A DNA stretch of 11,258 nt, from positions 1-11,258 of the forward strand of contig CAKQKA010000057.1 in assembly GCA_934247855.1 (NCBI GenBank), written 5' to 3'. This document shows, piece after piece, positions 1-6,192 of the stretch. How positions within the stretch are numbered: the first letter of the stretch is position 1; each line of letters opens with the position of its first letter. Origin of the DNA: an uncultured Clostridia bacterium (GTDB lineage Bacteria; Bacillota; Clostridia; Christensenellales; Borkfalkiaceae). Under the pieces are notes generated by a model. The model searched no databases. It was not told the origin of the DNA and was given only the letters and a program-made list of their open reading frames with translations. The position numbers and the translations under genes are program-made.

Positions 1-34
1 GACCTATATACGGACAAAAGTCCGCCTATAGGTC
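1..34 (-). terminator. Stem-loop downstream of the DXS-like gene, possible terminator
   Basis: Bases 1-15 and 20-34 form an imperfect 15-bp inverted repeat around an AAAA loop: GACCTATA pairs with TATAGGTC and CGGAC with GTCCG, with two mismatched positions between them. It lies 28 bases past the stop codon of the minus-strand gene ending at 62. The T-tract expected of an intrinsic terminator on the minus strand would fall outside the window, so termination is inferred from structure and position only. A run of eight T residues (minus strand) directly follows the stop codon but precedes the stem, so it does not count as the terminator tail. Confidence 0.4.
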
Positions 35-42
35 GATTATCG
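25..42 (-). repeat. 18-bp shared 3'-flank motif, copy 1
   Basis: Read on the minus strand, this sequence is identical over 18 bases to 6123-6140 on the plus strand (CGATAATCGACCTATAGG). It lies 19 bases after the stop of the DXS-like gene and forms one arm of the stem-loop at 1-34. It ends in the 8-bp palindrome CCTATAGG. Its function is unknown. In both copies the motif is in the same orientation relative to the gene it follows. Confidence 0.7.
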
Positions 43-61
43 ATAGTTTTGTGAAAAAAAA

Positions 62-1831
62 TCAGTCGTTATTTAAAAAGTCGGCGATATATTTTGCGAC
101 CGAATCGGGATCGAGTTTTTCTTCTTTTAAAAGTTTTTGCGGATTGTACCTGTCGTAAAATTTCTTTTGCAGTCCGAAATTTTTGACTTTAACGGAAGTG
201 TCGCCGTAATACGACGCGATTTTTTGACCGAAACCGCCGTCCGAAATTCCGTCCTCCATGGTTATTATAAGTTTGTGGTTTTCGGCAAGGCGATCAAGCA
301 GTTCGGTATCTATTCCGGTAGCAAATCTCGGATTGATAAGCGTGGGTTTTATGCCCGTAAGTTTTTCCGCCTTATAGGCAGCCTCATTTCCGAGCTGATA
401 AAAATCGCCGAGTGCGATAATCGCGACCTTTTCGCCGCTTTGTTCAACCTTAAATTTATTGATATCGTCGTAAGACTTGTCTGCATCCCTGTAATCGACG
501 GCGTTGCCCGGCATTAAAATCATAACGGGGTGGTCGCTTTGGTCGATCGCCCAGTCGAGCATGTTCAGAAGTTCCGCCTTGCTCGTGGGACACAGCATAA
601 CAAGATTGGGTATATTGGAAAATGCCGATATTCCGAAAATGCCGAGGTGAGTCACGTCGGTAAGACCGTCGAAATTAGCGTAATTCAGCAGTATTGTAAC
701 GGGGTTGTTGTTGATGCAAACGTCCTGCGAAATCTGGTCGTATGTGCGCTGCATAAACGTAGTGTTGGTTATAACAAGCGGTTTTGCGCCCGCTTTTGCC
801 ATACCCGACGCCATAGCGACGGCTTGTTCTTCGGCGATACCCACGTCTACGAACTGCTCGCCTAAAGTTTCCCTGTCGTCTTGCGATAACCCGAAACTCA
901 TAGGCATATTCGGCGTTATCACGACAAACTTTTTGTCTCGCGCGGCTTTATCCAAAATGTATTTTCGAGCAATGTCCGTATAGGTTTCGTCGCTGCCCGT
1001 GTCTGCCGTCGGTAAACCGGTTTCTCTGTCGAAAGGTACGGTCCAGTGCCAGTTTTCCTTATTTTCTTCGGCAAGTTTATAGCCTTTGCCTTTTAATGTG
1101 TTTATGTGAACGACAACGGGGTGCGAAGTGTCTTTAACCGAGCGGAACACTCGTATAAGCGAGGCGATATCGTTGCCGTTGTTTTCGTAAATATAATCCA
1201 AGCCCATAGCCTTGAATATATTGTTCTGAGCCGTGCCGTTCGTTTCGCGCAAACGTTTAAGATTTTTGTAAATGCCGCCGTGCGTTTCGGAAATAGACTG
1301 CTGATTGTCGTTTACTATTATTATAAGGTTGGAATTAAGTTCCGAGCCTGCAACGTTCAGTCCCTCGAGAGCTTCGCCGCCCGAAAGCGAGCCGTCGCCG
1401 ATTAGTGCGATTACATTCTCTTTTCCTCCGAGCAGATCTCTTGCTTTGGCAAGTCCCGTCGCGAGCGAAATCGAGGTTGACGTATGCCCGACGTTGAAAA
1501 GATCGTGTTCGCTCTCTTCGGGGTTGGTGTAACCCGAATCGTCCTTGAAATGTTCGTCGTCGATATATCCCGCTTTTCTGCCCGTAAGCATTTTGTGCGG
1601 ATAGCTTTGGTGGGAAACGTCGAACACGAATTTGTCGTTCGGCGAATCGAAAACGTAATGCATGGCAATTTCAGCTTCGACAATGCCGAAGTTGGGACCG
1701 AGATGACCGCCGATTTTGGTCAGTCTGTTGAAAAGCGCCTCTCTTATATCTGCCGCAAGGCGGTTGAGTTCGTCCATATTCAGCTTTTTAACGTCTGCAG
1801 GTCCGTTGATCCTTTTTAGTATATCGTACAT
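62..1831 (-). CDS. DXS-like thiamine-diphosphate enzyme (1-deoxy-D-xylulose-5-phosphate synthase family)
   Basis: This 589-residue protein has the DXS/transketolase-family layout. An N-terminal ThDP domain carries GGHLG (H43), SHQSYPHK (H74, H79) and GDGS (146-148) followed by NDN (174-176). A pyrimidine-binding domain carries VGIAEE (catalytic-type E334), FMQRTYDQ (359-366) and TH (394-395). A transketolase C-terminal domain follows. Canonical DXS joins pyruvate and glyceraldehyde 3-phosphate to give 1-deoxy-D-xylulose 5-phosphate and CO2, feeding isoprenoid and thiamine synthesis. The protein is about 30 residues shorter than typical DXS. Where DXS has the DRAG motif this one has NYAN (383-386), and the RYPRG motif is replaced by LMPGN (439-443), so two arginines that usually contact the acceptor phosphate are absent. 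It may therefore belong to a divergent DXS-like subfamily with another acceptor. The start is supported by GAGG (1838-1841, minus strand) six bases upstream. The preceding secA is separated by a terminator, and I found no convincing promoter in the gap. Family assignment is firm; exact reaction is not. Confidence 0.85.
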   Translation of the reverse strand: MYDILKRINGPADVKKLNMDELNRLAADIREALFNRLTKIGGHLGPNFGIVEAEIAMHYVFDSPNDKFVFDVSHQSYPHKMLTGRKAGYIDDEHFKDDSGYTNPEESEHDLFNVGHTSTSISLATGLAKARDLLGGKENVIALIGDGSLSGGEALEGLNVAGSELNSNLIIIVNDNQQSISETHGGIYKNLKRLRETNGTAQNNIFKAMGLDYIYENNGNDIASLIRVFRSVKDTSHPVVVHINTLKGKGYKLAEENKENWHWTVPFDRETGLPTADTGSDETYTDIARKYILDKAARDKKFVVITPNMPMSFGLSQDDRETLGEQFVDVGIAEEQAVAMASGMAKAGAKPLVITNTTFMQRTYDQISQDVCINNNPVTILLNYANFDGLTDVTHLGIFGISAFSNIPNLVMLCPTSKAELLNMLDWAIDQSDHPVMILMPGNAVDYRDADKSYDDINKFKVEQSGEKVAIIALGDFYQLGNEAAYKAEKLTGIKPTLINPRFATGIDTELLDRLAENHKLIITMEDGISDGGFGQKIASYYGDTSVKVKNFGLQKKFYDRYNPQKLLKEEKLDPDSVAKYIADFLNND

Positions 1832-1923
1832 TTTTTTCCTCGTTTTTATTTAATTTTTGTTTCGGCGCGGTAGTGGGTAAAACCGTCTGCCGCAAGCGCA
1901 TACGCCGCTCGGAGGTATAAAAC

Positions 1924-1951
1924 AAAAAGTCGGCGGGTCAGCCGACTTTTT
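1924..1951 (-). terminator. Rho-independent terminator after secA
   Basis: AAAAAGTCGGC (1924-1934) and GCCGACTTTTT (1941-1951) form a perfect 11-bp stem with a 6-base loop. On the minus strand it reads as a GC-rich stem ending in five T residues, which fits an intrinsic terminator. It lies about 60 bases beyond the secA stop codon and ahead of the DXS-like gene, so it should largely uncouple the two. The symmetry would allow function in both directions, but no plus-strand gene needs it here. Confidence 0.85.
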
Positions 1952-1999
1952 GCGATTATTTTATTAAAACAAGTTGTGGCTGATTATAACCGTCAGGCT

Positions 2000-2014
2000 G
2001 TCGGCGCAGCCGAC
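2000..2014 (-). repeat. Small hairpin abutting the secA stop codon
   Basis: GTCGGC (2000-2005) and GCCGAC (2009-2014) form a 6-bp stem with a 3-base loop that starts at the base next to the secA TAA. It uses the same GTCGGC/GCCGAC arms as the terminator at 1924-1951, so arms of the two hairpins could also pair with each other. It lacks a T-tract. It may protect the mRNA 3' end or assist termination; this is inferred. Confidence 0.5.
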
Positions 2015-4708
2015 TTATTTTCTGCCGCAGCAGTTTTTGTACTTTTTGCCGCTGCCGCAGGGGCAGGGATCGTTTCTGCCCGGCTCTGCCTTGTTTACGA
2101 CCGTGCGCTGCTCGGCGTTAAGACTGCCGCCTTGCGCGACGTAATTGCGGGGATCGGGACGGCGTTCCTGTCGCTGAGTTTTCTCCACTTCGATTTTCAA
2201 AAGGTACTTGACCGTGTCTTCCTGGATACTTGCGGTAAGTTCTTCAAACATTTCAAGACCTTCTTTTTTATACGAAATCAGCGGATCTTCGTTGCCGTAT
2301 GCGCGCAGCGATATGCCGCGTTTCAGTTTATCCATCGCGTCGATGTGTTCTATCCACTTTGTGTCGACGGTTCTGAGCATTATTATACGTTCTACTTCGT
2401 GGTAGTCAATGCCTTTTTCTTTGTAGTTTTCGATCTTTTCTTCGTAGCATTCCACGACTTTTTCGATGAGTTTATTGATGAAATATTTGTAATCCCAGTT
2501 CATCAGTTTTTCGTGCGTAACGAAATTCGTGCCGACGGGGAGTACGCGTTCTTCAAGGCGTTTGTTGAGTAAATCCATATCCCACTTCGTCGGATCGTCT
2601 GACGAGTTTACCGTTTCGTTCACAAGGTTGGTAACGTAATCGGGGATAAGGTTCAATACGTCCTGATGGACGTTTTCGCCGCGGAGAACTTTCATTCTTT
2701 CATCGTAAATAACCATACGCTGACGGTTCATTACGTCGTCGTAACCGAGGATGTGTTTTCTTATGCCGAAGTTCTTGCCTTCGATAGTGCGCTGTGCGTT
2801 TTCTATGCTGCGCGAAAGCATTTTAGCCTCGATAGGCGTGTCTTCGTCCACTTTGAACATGGAGTATATTCGTTGCAGTCTTTCGCCGCCGAATCTTTGC
2901 GCAAGGTCGTCTTCGAGAGAGATATAGAATCTCGATTCGCCGGGGTCGCCCTGACGTCCCGCACGACCGCGCAACTGGTTATCGATACGCCTGGATTCGT
3001 GGCGTTCGGTGCCCAGAATATACAATCCGCCAAGCTCGGTAACCTTTTTCTTTTCTTCGTCGGTTACGACCGAGTGTTGTGCGAGCAGTTCGCGGTAAAG
3101 GCTGCGAACCTCTTCGATATCCTGCGGAATATGCTGAATATACGAGGTGGCAAGTTCGATTGTTTCGTCGTCGTATCCGCGGTTACGCAGATCTTGCTTT
3201 GCAAGGTATTCGGGGTTACCGCCGAGCAGTATATCGGTACCACGACCTGCCATGTTGGTTGCGATGGTAACCGCGCCGAGTTTGCCCGCCTGCGCTATGA
3301 TTTCAGCCTCGCGCTTATGGTTTTTAGCGTTCAGGATCTGGTGTCTGATTCTGCGTTTTAACAGCTCGCGCGAGATTTCTTCCGATTTTTCTACGGTAAT
3401 CGTACCGACGAGGACCGGTTGACCTTTTTCGTGAACTCTTACGATATCTTCCACGATCGCACGGATCTTGCCTTTATGTGTGGAATAAACTAGATCGGGG
3501 TTGTCCTTTCTAATCATGGGGCGGTTGGTGGGTATTTCAAGAACGTCAAGCCCGTAAATGGTCTTGAATTCCTCTTCTTCGGTTTTGGCGGTACCCGTCA
3601 TACCCGAAAGTTTGTGGTAAAGACGGAAATAATTCTGGAAAGTGATCGTTGCCTGAGTCTGGTTTTCGTTGCGGACTACGACGTGTTCTTTCGCTTCGAT
3701 TGCCTGATGTAAACCTTCGGAATATCTACGACCGATCATAAGACGACCTGTAAATTCGTCTACTATGATTATTTCGTTGTCCTGCACGATATAGTCGTTA
3801 TCGCGTTTGAAAATATAGTGCGCTTTAAGGGCTTGCTGTATGTGGTGGTTAAGTTCTGCGTTTTCGATATCGGCAATGTTTTCGACGCCGAAGAACGCTT
3901 CGGCTTTTCTCGAACCGCTTTCGGTAATCTGAACGCTCTTTTCTTTGATATCAACCTCGAAATCTTCGTCCGGTTTCAAAGTTCTTACGAATCTGTCCGC
4001 GCTGAGATACATTTCGGAGGATTTATTGCCGCGTCCCGAAATAATGAGCGGGGTTCTCGCTTCGTCGATCAAAATGGAGTCTACCTCGTCGACGATTGCA
4101 AAGTTAAGACCGCGCTGTACCATCTGGTCGAGCCTTACTTTAAGGTTATCGCGCAGATAGTCGAAACCGAATTCGTTGTTGGTTCCGTAAGTTATATCGC
4201 AGGCGTAAGCCGCGCGTTTTGCGTTATCGTCCATATCGTGTACGTTTACGCCGACGGTAAGCCCCAAAAATCTGTGAACTTTGCCCATCCACTCGGCATC
4301 ACGCCTGGCAAGGTAATCGTTTACCGTGACTATATGCACGCCTTTGCCGGTCAGCGCGTTAAGGTAAGCGGGCAGGGTTGCCATAAGCGTTTTACCTTCA
4401 CCGGTTTTAAGTTCGGCAACACGTCCCTGGTGAACGCATATACCGCCCATAAGCTGTACTTTATAATGGCGCATGTTAAGCACGCGGTAAGACGCTTCGC
4501 GAACGACCGCAAACGCATCGAACAGTAACTGATCGAGCGTTTCGCCGTTGTTGTAGCGGTCTTTAAGAATTTGCGTCTGAGCGCGTAACTCGTCGTCGCT
4601 CATCTTCTCGTACTTGCCGCCGAGAGCCATAATCTTGTCCGCCATTGCGCCGATTTTTCTTAAACTCCGTCTGGAGTCGGATTCAAGTATATATTTAATT
4701 AGTCCCAT
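2015..4708 (-). CDS. secA: Preprotein translocase ATPase SecA
   Basis: SecA is the cytoplasmic motor ATPase that drives unfolded preproteins through the SecYEG channel. The 897-residue protein is full length. Visible landmarks are the Walker A-type loop KTGEGKT (101-107), the DEVD box (207-210) followed by SILIDEARTP, the preprotein cross-linking region (about 225-370), GMTGTAKT (369-376), the second nucleotide-binding fold with TNMAGRGTDI (484-492), QLRGRAGRQGDPG in the second ATPase half, and a C-terminal zinc tail with cysteines at 882, 884, 893 and 894 (SEC-C motif, used by the family to bind SecB-like partners or ribosomes). The start is fixed by GGAGGG (4716-4721) seven bases upstream and by the typical N-terminus. 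A consensus promoter lies at 4937-4965, leaving a leader of about 220 nt. In many Firmicutes secA is next to prfB or hpf; neither is present here. I see only this SecA and no SecA2 in the window. Confidence 0.98.
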   Translation of the reverse strand: MGLIKYILESDSRRSLRKIGAMADKIMALGGKYEKMSDDELRAQTQILKDRYNNGETLDQLLFDAFAVVREASYRVLNMRHYKVQLMGGICVHQGRVAELKTGEGKTLMATLPAYLNALTGKGVHIVTVNDYLARRDAEWMGKVHRFLGLTVGVNVHDMDDNAKRAAYACDITYGTNNEFGFDYLRDNLKVRLDQMVQRGLNFAIVDEVDSILIDEARTPLIISGRGNKSSEMYLSADRFVRTLKPDEDFEVDIKEKSVQITESGSRKAEAFFGVENIADIENAELNHHIQQALKAHYIFKRDNDYIVQDNEIIIVDEFTGRLMIGRRYSEGLHQAIEAKEHVVVRNENQTQATITFQNYFRLYHKLSGMTGTAKTEEEEFKTIYGLDVLEIPTNRPMIRKDNPDLVYSTHKGKIRAIVEDIVRVHEKGQPVLVGTITVEKSEEISRELLKRRIRHQILNAKNHKREAEIIAQAGKLGAVTIATNMAGRGTDILLGGNPEYLAKQDLRNRGYDDETIELATSYIQHIPQDIEEVRSLYRELLAQHSVVTDEEKKKVTELGGLYILGTERHESRRIDNQLRGRAGRQGDPGESRFYISLEDDLAQRFGGERLQRIYSMFKVDEDTPIEAKMLSRSIENAQRTIEGKNFGIRKHILGYDDVMNRQRMVIYDERMKVLRGENVHQDVLNLIPDYVTNLVNETVNSSDDPTKWDMDLLNKRLEERVLPVGTNFVTHEKLMNWDYKYFINKLIEKVVECYEEKIENYKEKGIDYHEVERIIMLRTVDTKWIEHIDAMDKLKRGISLRAYGNEDPLISYKKEGLEMFEELTASIQEDTVKYLLKIEVEKTQRQERRPDPRNYVAQGGSLNAEQRTVVNKAEPGRNDPCPCGSGKKYKNCCGRK

Positions 4709-4932
4709 AAGAGATCCCTCCGTTTCGATCCGCTTGCGCGAACCGAGTGTTTTGCAAAATGTTATTTTCCCGCTTGTTTTTAATTTGCGATAAATTGCCG
4801 GCGTAAGTATTTTTAGGTCGGATAAACCGTTTTTTCGGACTATGCGAATGCCGCGCCGTCGGATAACGTTTTATCGCCGCCGCCCATGCAAAAATTTATA
4901 CGGCAATGCGAGATTTTTCAAAAGTACCTACC
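4709..4932 (-). promoter_or_regulatory. Long 5' leader of secA with competing base pairings
   Basis: From the predicted start site near 4931 to the secA ATG is about 220 nt with no convincing gene. Two pairings stand out: GCGATAAA (4787-4794) with TTTATCGC (4870-4877), 8 bp, and ATTGCCG (4794-4800) with CGGCAAT (4901-4907), 7 bp. Their order makes them crossing, so they would be mutually exclusive or form a pseudoknot. GTCGGATAA occurs twice (4817-4825 and 4858-4866). A possible 15-codon upstream frame on the minus strand (start codon at 4884-4886) lacks a ribosome binding site. I do not recognise a known riboswitch or arrest-peptide gene. That the leader regulates secA is inference. Confidence 0.4.
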
Positions 4933-4936
4933 TGCT

Positions 4937-4965
4937 ATTATAACTTATTTTCTTCAATATGTAAA
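4937..4965 (-). promoter_or_regulatory. Sigma-A type promoter of secA
   Basis: On the minus strand TTTACA (4965-4960) and TATAAT (4942-4937) are separated by exactly 17 bases. The -10 is a perfect consensus match and the -35 matches five of six. Transcription is predicted to begin around 4930-4933, about 220 bases before the secA start codon. Confidence 0.8.
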
Positions 4966-5057
4966 TAGTTTTTTGGCGATTTTCGGTACGTTTTTTATTT
5001 GCGGCGGTAAAATGCAGATAAAAAATAGTCAAGTGCCGCCGAATTTGTCGATAACCG

Positions 5058-5086
5058 TTGACTTTTTGCGATTTTAGGCGTATTAT
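5058..5086 (+). promoter_or_regulatory. Sigma-A type promoter of the zinc-ribbon gene
   Basis: TTGACT (5058-5063) and TATTAT (5081-5086) are spaced by 17 bases, each matching the sigma-A consensus at five of six positions. Transcription should start near 5093, giving a leader of about 39 nt before the ATG at 5132. It diverges from the secA promoter; the 92 bases between the two -35 boxes hold only a weak CGGCGG/CCGCCG inverted repeat (5002-5007 and 5036-5041). Confidence 0.8.
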
Positions 5087-5104
5087 GATTACACAACGAT
5101 AAAT

Positions 5105-5120
5105 CGGCACGGTTGTGCCG
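5105..5120 (+). promoter_or_regulatory. Leader hairpin just upstream of the ribosome binding site
   Basis: CGGCAC (5105-5110) and GTGCCG (5115-5120) form a perfect 6-bp stem with a GGTT loop. It lies two bases before the AAGGAG ribosome binding site (5122-5127) of the zinc-ribbon gene, near the 5' end of the predicted transcript. It could stabilise the mRNA, tune translation or be an operator for a dimeric regulator. There is no direct evidence for any of these. Confidence 0.45.
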
Positions 5121-5131
5121 TAAGGAGAAAT

Positions 5132-5452
5132 ATGAAATATTGTTCTAAATGCGGAAAAGAAGTAGTCGACGAAGCCGAGTATTGCCCCGGTTGCGGTTGC
5201 AGAATCGCTTCGACCTCGGGTAGCTCGGACGGCAAGGAAACGCTTCGCACTGTTGCGAAAGTCTTTATGATTCTCGGTTGTATATCCGTAGGTTGGACGC
5301 TTATACCGCTGGCTTGGTGCATTCCTATGACCGTTTCTTATTTCGGGAGAGTGAAAAATCACGAAAAAATAGGGATGGGCTTTAAAATCTGCACGTTGCT
5401 GTTCGTTTCCGTAGTTGCAGGTATTCTTATGCTTTGCGATGAGGATATGTAA
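5132..5452 (+). CDS. Small zinc-ribbon membrane protein of unknown function
   Basis: The 106-residue protein begins with a zinc ribbon: C4-x2-C7 and C18-x2-C21, with an additional C23. A serine- and glycine-rich linker (about 26-35) leads to a hydrophobic stretch (about 42-71, long enough for one span or a tight hairpin) and a second one (about 82-102). It ends in an acidic CDEDM tail. This matches the widespread zinc-ribbon-plus-transmembrane proteins of Firmicutes, most of which have no assigned role. The start is supported by AAGGAG (5122-5127) four bases upstream, and a strong promoter lies at 5058-5086. The ribbon probably faces the cytoplasm, by inference. It precedes rubrerythrin on the same strand by 101 bases with no clear terminator between, so the two may be cotranscribed. 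No enzyme function can be claimed. Confidence 0.85.
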   Translation: MKYCSKCGKEVVDEAEYCPGCGCRIASTSGSSDGKETLRTVAKVFMILGCISVGWTLIPLAWCIPMTVSYFGRVKNHEKIGMGFKICTLLFVSVVAGILMLCDEDM

Positions 5453-5553
5453 AAGCGGTTTACACGATATAAAGTTTTAAACGCGGTCGGATGCGCTTGT
5501 TCAAGACGTCCGCCGTAAGGCGTTGCACTATAAAAAATAAAGCGGAGGTTATT

Positions 5554-6090
5554 ATGAAGAAGTACAAAGGCACTCAGACCGAACTTAACCTGATGGCGGC
5601 GTTCGCCGGTGAATCTCAGGCGCGAAACAAGTATACCTATTTTGCGTCCAAAGCTAAAAAAGACGGATTCGAACAGATTGCCGAGCTGTTTTTAAAAACT
5701 GCCGACAACGAGAAAGAACATGCAAAAATGTGGTTTAAAGAACTTAACGGAATCGGAAGTACCGCCGAAAATCTCGAAGCCGCAGCCGACGGCGAAAATT
5801 ACGAGTGGACTGACATGTACGAGAATTTTGCCGTAACCGCCGACGAAGAGGGTTTTCACGAACTTGCCGAAAAATTCCGCATGGTAGCTATGATAGAGAA
5901 AAAGCATGAAGAACGTTATCGTTCGTTGCTTGCAAACGTCAAGGCTATGGAAGTGTTCCAAAAAAGCGGCATCGTTATTTGGGAATGTCGAAATTGCGGG
6001 CATATCGTAATAGGCGAAAAAGCCCCCGACGTTTGCCCCGTATGCGCTCATCCGCAGTCTTATTTCGAAGTTCGCGCCGAGAACTATTGA
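5554..6090 (+). CDS. Rubrerythrin (diiron peroxidase with rubredoxin domain)
   Basis: Rubrerythrin reduces hydrogen peroxide in the cytoplasm of anaerobes using a diiron site and electrons relayed through a rubredoxin-type iron. The 178-residue product has a ferritin-like four-helix domain with likely iron ligands E20 (AFAGES), E53 and H56 (NEKEH), E98 or E99 (ADEEGF), and E115 and H118 (IEKKH). A C-terminal rubredoxin domain follows with C145-x2-C148 and C161-x2-C164. I chose the ATG at 5554 because CGGAGG (5543-5548) lies five bases upstream and the protein then starts with the typical MKKYKGT. A start at 5491 in the same frame would add 21 residues with no family resemblance and no ribosome binding site. 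No consensus promoter was found in 5453-5553, so it may be read from the zinc-ribbon promoter. A strong terminator follows at 6106-6150. Confidence 0.95.
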   Translation: MKKYKGTQTELNLMAAFAGESQARNKYTYFASKAKKDGFEQIAELFLKTADNEKEHAKMWFKELNGIGSTAENLEAAADGENYEWTDMYENFAVTADEEGFHELAEKFRMVAMIEKKHEERYRSLLANVKAMEVFQKSGIVIWECRNCGHIVIGEKAPDVCPVCAHPQSYFEVRAENY

Positions 6091-6105
6091 TGAATTAAAC
6101 GTTAT

Positions 6106-6150
6106 AAAACCGCTCTATGTGCCGATAATCGACCTATAGGGCGGTTTTTT
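6106..6150 (+). terminator. Terminator between convergent rubrerythrin and PBP genes
   Basis: AAAACCGCTCTAT (6106-6118) pairs with ATAGGGCGGTTTT (6136-6148) with one internal G-U pair, followed by further T residues to 6150. This is a good intrinsic terminator for rubrerythrin, ending 60 bases past its stop. On the opposite strand the same stem ends in TTTT, so it may also terminate the PBP gene, whose stop is at 6193. The 17-base loop and right arm contain the 18-bp motif at 6123-6140. Confidence 0.85.
6123..6140 (+). repeat. 18-bp shared 3'-flank motif, copy 2
   Basis: CGATAATCGACCTATAGG here is identical to the minus-strand sequence at 42-25. It lies 33 bases after the rubrerythrin stop and overlaps the loop and right arm of the terminator. 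Just beyond it both copies carry a C/G-rich tetramer, GCGG here and CGGA in copy 1. It may be a small dispersed intergenic element or a conserved terminator module; two copies cannot decide this. Confidence 0.7.
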
Positions 6151-6192
6151 ATGTGTGCAAAGTGTTTCTTGCGTTTTTTTGCGGGCGACTGC

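Noticed and set aside
1832..1923. Promoter for the DXS-like gene
   Set aside because: The best minus-strand candidate (TTTACC with AAAAAT, spacer 17) matches only four of six at each box; not strong enough to annotate.
3818..4528. Long open frames opposite secA, for example 236 codons
   Set aside because: They lie wholly within secA on the other strand, show no recognisable domains, and lack a ribosome binding site or promoter; they follow from the codon usage of secA.
4841..4886. 15-codon upstream frame in the secA leader (possible SecM-like peptide)
   Set aside because: There is no ribosome binding site, no signal sequence and no arrest-like motif, and it is far too short to engage the Sec machinery like SecM.
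5491..5553. N-terminal extension of rubrerythrin from an upstream in-frame ATG
   Set aside because: The 21 added residues have no family resemblance and no ribosome binding site, whereas CGGAGG correctly precedes the ATG at 5554.
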